Shown here: positions 15,531-17,981 of the stretch, piece after piece
How positions within the stretch are numbered: position 1 is the stretch's first letter
Layout of the letters: the number at the start of each line of letters is the position of its first letter
Source of the DNA: CALJIC01 sp039805565
Lineage (GTDB): Bacteria > Chloroflexota > Chloroflexia > Chloroflexales > Roseiflexaceae
DNA: 17,981 nucleotides
Direction: 5' to 3'
Assembly (NCBI GenBank): GCA_039805565.1
Contig: JBDLTZ010000159.1
Location: forward strand, 1 to 17,981
Made by a program: the position numbers and the translations under genes
Notes under the pieces: generated by a model
Told to the model about the DNA's origin: nothing
Databases searched by the model: none
The model's input: only the letters and a program-made list of their open reading frames with translations

Positions 15531-17981
15531 TACTCCTCACGCAGCGCCAGCGCCGGCGAGGTGCGGCCCATGCGCCAGGCGGGGTAGATGCCCGCCAAGA
15601 GCGCCGCCGCCACGGCAACCAGCAGCGCCTGCCCGAACAGCGTCCAGTCCAGCTGGAACAGCAGCGTCCAGCCGAACGAGCGCTTGTTGATCACGTACAC
15701 CAGCACTGTCGCCATCATCACGCCCACCGGCGCCGCCAGCAGCCCGGCCGCCAGCCCCATCAGCCCCGTCTGCCCGATCACCAGCCCCCACAGCTGCCGT
15801 GGCGTCAGACCGTTCGCGCGCAGCATGCCCAGCTCGCGCGCCCGCTCCAGCTGCAGGGCCATGAGCGCGGCCAGGATCCCCACGAACGCGACGATCGTCG
15901 CCAGGAGCTGGAGCACGTTGGTGATCGCGAAGGTCCGGTCGAAGATCGCGAGCGAGGTTTCGCGCAGCGCCCGGTTGGAGCGGATCTCCAGCAGCGCCCC
16001 GTCCTCCCCCACGCCCCCCGCCAGGTCGCGCAGCTCGCGCACCAGCGCGTCCACGTCCTTGCCGGGCGCCGCGTAGAGCCCGAGCGACGAGACGCCCGGG
16101 TCGTCCCACAGCTCGCGGTAGCGCTCGAACGCCAGCATCGCCACCCCCTGGTCGCTGCCGTAGTCGAAGAACACGCCCGCCACCCGTAGCGCCTGCTCGC
16201 CCCTGTCGGTCAGCACCCGCAGCGTGTCGCCGACCTGGAGGTCGTGCCGGTAGGCCAGCGGCTCGGACACCAGCACCTCGCCGCGCGCGTAGCCCTCCCA
16301 GACGCCCGGTGGCTCCGGGCCGACCCACTGGAACGCCGCGCGGTCCGGCGGCGCCACCTCGAGCGCGATCGTCAGCAGCGGCCCCACCTCGCTCGGCACG
16401 GTGACGCTGCGGTAGCGCCGCGCCCGCTCCACCCCTGGCGCCGACACCAGCCGCTCGACCACCTCCGGCGGCAGGGGTTGGTCCAGGCGGTTGGCCGAGA
16501 CGCTCGGTGCGGAGACGAACACATCGGCGCGGATGGTGCTGTCGAGCCAGCTCACCACTGTGTTGCGGAAGCTGCCGACCATCAGGCCCACGCCGATCGT
16601 CACGGACACGGCGATCATCAACGCGGCCACCGCCACTGAGGTGCGGCTGAGCGAGGCGGTGACGTCGCGCGCGGCCATGCGCCCGAGCAGCCCGAAGGCG
16701 CCGCCCATGATGGGCCGGGCTAGCCGCATCAGCGCGAGCGTGCAGAGCGGCGTCACCGCCGCGGCGCCCAGGGTCAGCAGCAGCAGCCCGCTGAACGCCA
16801 GGATGATATCTTTGCTCGGTAGCGCCAGCAGCCCGCCGCCCGCCCCGAGCAGCGCGAGGCCCCCGGCGAAGGCAAGCGGCAGCAGCCGGCGCGCGCGGTC
16901 CTCGTAGGAGGAGCGGCGCAGCACCGAGCGAGGCTGGGTCGCGGTGGCTTCGGCGGCGGGCACGGCGGCGGCCAGGAGTGTGGCGCCCAGCCCGAGTGCG
17001 AACCCCTTCAGCAGCGGCAGCGGGCTGATGGCCACCTCGCGCACCGTCACAGCGAAGTACAGGTCGTTGATCGTCTGCGTTACCAGGCCCACCAGCCCGC
17101 GCCCGAGCACTACTCCCAGCGCCAGGCCCGCCAGCGCCCCGAGCAGCCCCACCAGCAGCGCCTCGCCGAGCACCAGCGCGAACACCTGCCCGCGCGTCAC
17201 GCCCAGGCAGCGCAGCGTCCCGATCTGGGCGCGCCGCTGCACCACCGAGAAGGTGATGGTGTTGTAGATCAGGAACATGCCGACCACCAGCGCCAGCAGG
17301 CTCAGCGCCGTCAGGTTCAATTCGAAGGCGGCCGTCATCTGCTGGATGGCGCTCGTGCGGCGCTCGGGGGTCTCCACCTGCACCCCTGGCGGGAGCGCGC
17401 CCTCCACCCGCCGCAGAGCATCCTCGCCGGCCGGCCCTTCGGGCAACGTCAGGTCGATGCGGTCCAGCCGCCCGACCTTGCCGAACCACTCCTGGGCGGT
17501 GGCGATGTCCACGATCAGCAGCCCGTCCAACGCCCGGCCGCTCGCCTCGTCCTCGGGCTCGAGCAGTCCCACAACCAGCGCCCGCTCGACGCGACCGCCG
17601 ATCCGCAGCGTCAGCTCGGCGCCGTTGGCGATCCCGTAGGCCGAGGCGGTCTGGGCCGAGAGCAGCGCCGCCCCGGGCCGTAGGAAGAAGGTGGCCGGCG
17701 TGTCACCGCCGCCCGCGAACGAGCGCACCACCGACTCGGCTAGCGGGTCCACCCCGAGGATATGCAGCGTCAGGCCGGGGTGATCAGGCGCGGCGGCGTA
17801 CCCCTCCACCAGCGGGGCCGACTCGCGCACGCCGAGCTCGACTCGCAGTTCGCGGTAGAGCGCCTCATCCAGGCCGGTGGGTCCCCCCACTATCTGGTGG
17901 GTCGCGCGGCCGGCGACAGTCTCAGTGGAGAGCTCGAAGGCGCGCCGGGCGCTGTCATTGGCGATGTCGATCGACACCACC
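15530..17981 (-). CDS. ABC transporter permease with two FtsX modules (partial, start outside window)
   Basis: At least 816 residues are visible and the frame is open to the right edge, so the N-terminus, including the expected first membrane helix, is missing. Residue numbers here count from 17980. A MacB-like extracytoplasmic domain (about 1-210) precedes hydrophobic segments near 217-243, 264-293 and 319-344. Two more lie near 364-386 and 392-416, and another near 446-470. A second extracytoplasmic domain follows, then final segments near 684-709, 731-763 and 781-803. Each FtsX module shows its hallmark: RRAQIGTLRCLGVTRGQV in the first and ERARELGMLRANGLTPRQLW in the second. Such fused permeases work with a LolD-like ATPase to extract or export lipoproteins or lipids. 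The ATPase is expected beyond 17981. The AttH-like lipoprotein gene follows after 51 bases. Confidence 0.9.
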   Translation of the reverse strand, partial: VVSIDIANDSARRAFELSTETVAGRATHQIVGGPTGLDEALYRELRVELGVRESAPLVEGYAAAPDHPGLTLHILGVDPLAESVVRSFAGGGDTPATFFLRPGAALLSAQTASAYGIANGAELTLRIGGRVERALVVGLLEPEDEASGRALDGLLIVDIATAQEWFGKVGRLDRIDLTLPEGPAGEDALRRVEGALPPGVQVETPERRTSAIQQMTAAFELNLTALSLLALVVGMFLIYNTITFSVVQRRAQIGTLRCLGVTRGQVFALVLGEALLVGLLGALAGLALGVVLGRGLVGLVTQTINDLYFAVTVREVAISPLPLLKGFALGLGATLLAAAVPAAEATATQPRSVLRRSSYEDRARRLLPLAFAGGLALLGAGGGLLALPSKDIILAFSGLLLLTLGAAAVTPLCTLALMRLARPIMGGAFGLLGRMAARDVTASLSRTSVAVAALMIAVSVTIGVGLMVGSFRNTVVSWLDSTIRADVFVSAPSVSANRLDQPLPPEVVERLVSAPGVERARRYRSVTVPSEVGPLLTIALEVAPPDRAAFQWVGPEPPGVWEGYARGEVLVSEPLAYRHDLQVGDTLRVLTDRGEQALRVAGVFFDYGSDQGVAMLAFERYRELWDDPGVSSLGLYAAPGKDVDALVRELRDLAGGVGEDGALLEIRSNRALRETSLAIFDRTFAITNVLQLLATIVAFVGILAALMALQLERARELGMLRANGLTPRQLWGLVIGQTGLMGLAAGLLAAPVGVMMATVLVYVINKRSFGWTLLFQLDWTLFGQALLVAVAAALLAGIYPAWRMGRTSPALALREE

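Noticed and set aside
15478..15618. Upstream extension of the AttH-like gene
   Set aside because: It would overlap the end of the permease gene and the palindrome and would place 47 Arg-rich residues before a clear lipoprotein signal peptide.
15537..17489. Second minus-strand frame of 650 codons within the permease gene
   Set aside because: It is a +1/-1 shadow rich in Arg, Gly and Ala; the overlapping frame encodes clear FtsX modules with membrane segments.

Overview
The window is high-GC DNA (roughly two thirds G+C by eye) with ten protein-coding genes, all on the minus strand, so transcription runs from high to low coordinates. The last gene (an FtsX-type permease) runs off the right edge. 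No tRNA, rRNA, CRISPR array, prophage or insertion sequence was seen, and no gap exceeds 300 bases. Long Ala/Thr/Pro/Glu linkers behind lipoprotein signals, cyanophycin genes, a gamma-alpha fused KorA and many G/C-rich intergenic palindromes fit a member of the Chloroflexota (Chloroflexia). This is inference from gene style, not a database match.

Layout in the direction of transcription. (1) 17981-14329: a partial ABC permease followed by an AttH/CrtC-like lipoprotein, the end of an envelope ABC export module whose ATPase should lie beyond the right edge. (2) 14145-12754: a DEAD-box RNA helicase with its own extended -10 promoter, a hairpin in its 5' leader and a disordered RG-rich tail. (3) 12490-8731: cphB (cyanophycinase, GTG start) and cphA (cyanophycin synthetase), separated by an array of about 14 heptanucleotide repeats and a G/C-rich palindrome. 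A perfect 19-bp palindrome lies upstream of cphB. (4) 8531-5567: korA and korB, a 2-oxoacid:ferredoxin oxidoreductase, with a 10-bp inverted repeat in the korA leader. (5) 5359-73: a three-domain regulator (periplasmic-binding-protein fold, GAF, AraC HTH) with a near-consensus promoter, then an OppD-type ATPase and a large Tat-exported OppA-type lipoprotein. The matching permeases are not in the window.

Two families of interspersed palindromes can be defined. Family A (positions 1-53, cut by the edge, and 5498-5553) is a double hairpin just after a stop codon. Family B (around 6640-6679, 11502-11534 and 15491-15530) lies in the short spacer between two same-strand, functionally linked genes: korA/korB, cphB/cphA and permease/attH.

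The protein content is mostly housekeeping and storage metabolism, and I see no convincing new multi-gene system. The most interesting material is regulatory and repetitive: the 19-bp palindrome, the heptamer array, the repeat families inside operons, the TGTGT inverted repeats in front of oppD, and the sensor-GAF-AraC fusion regulator.
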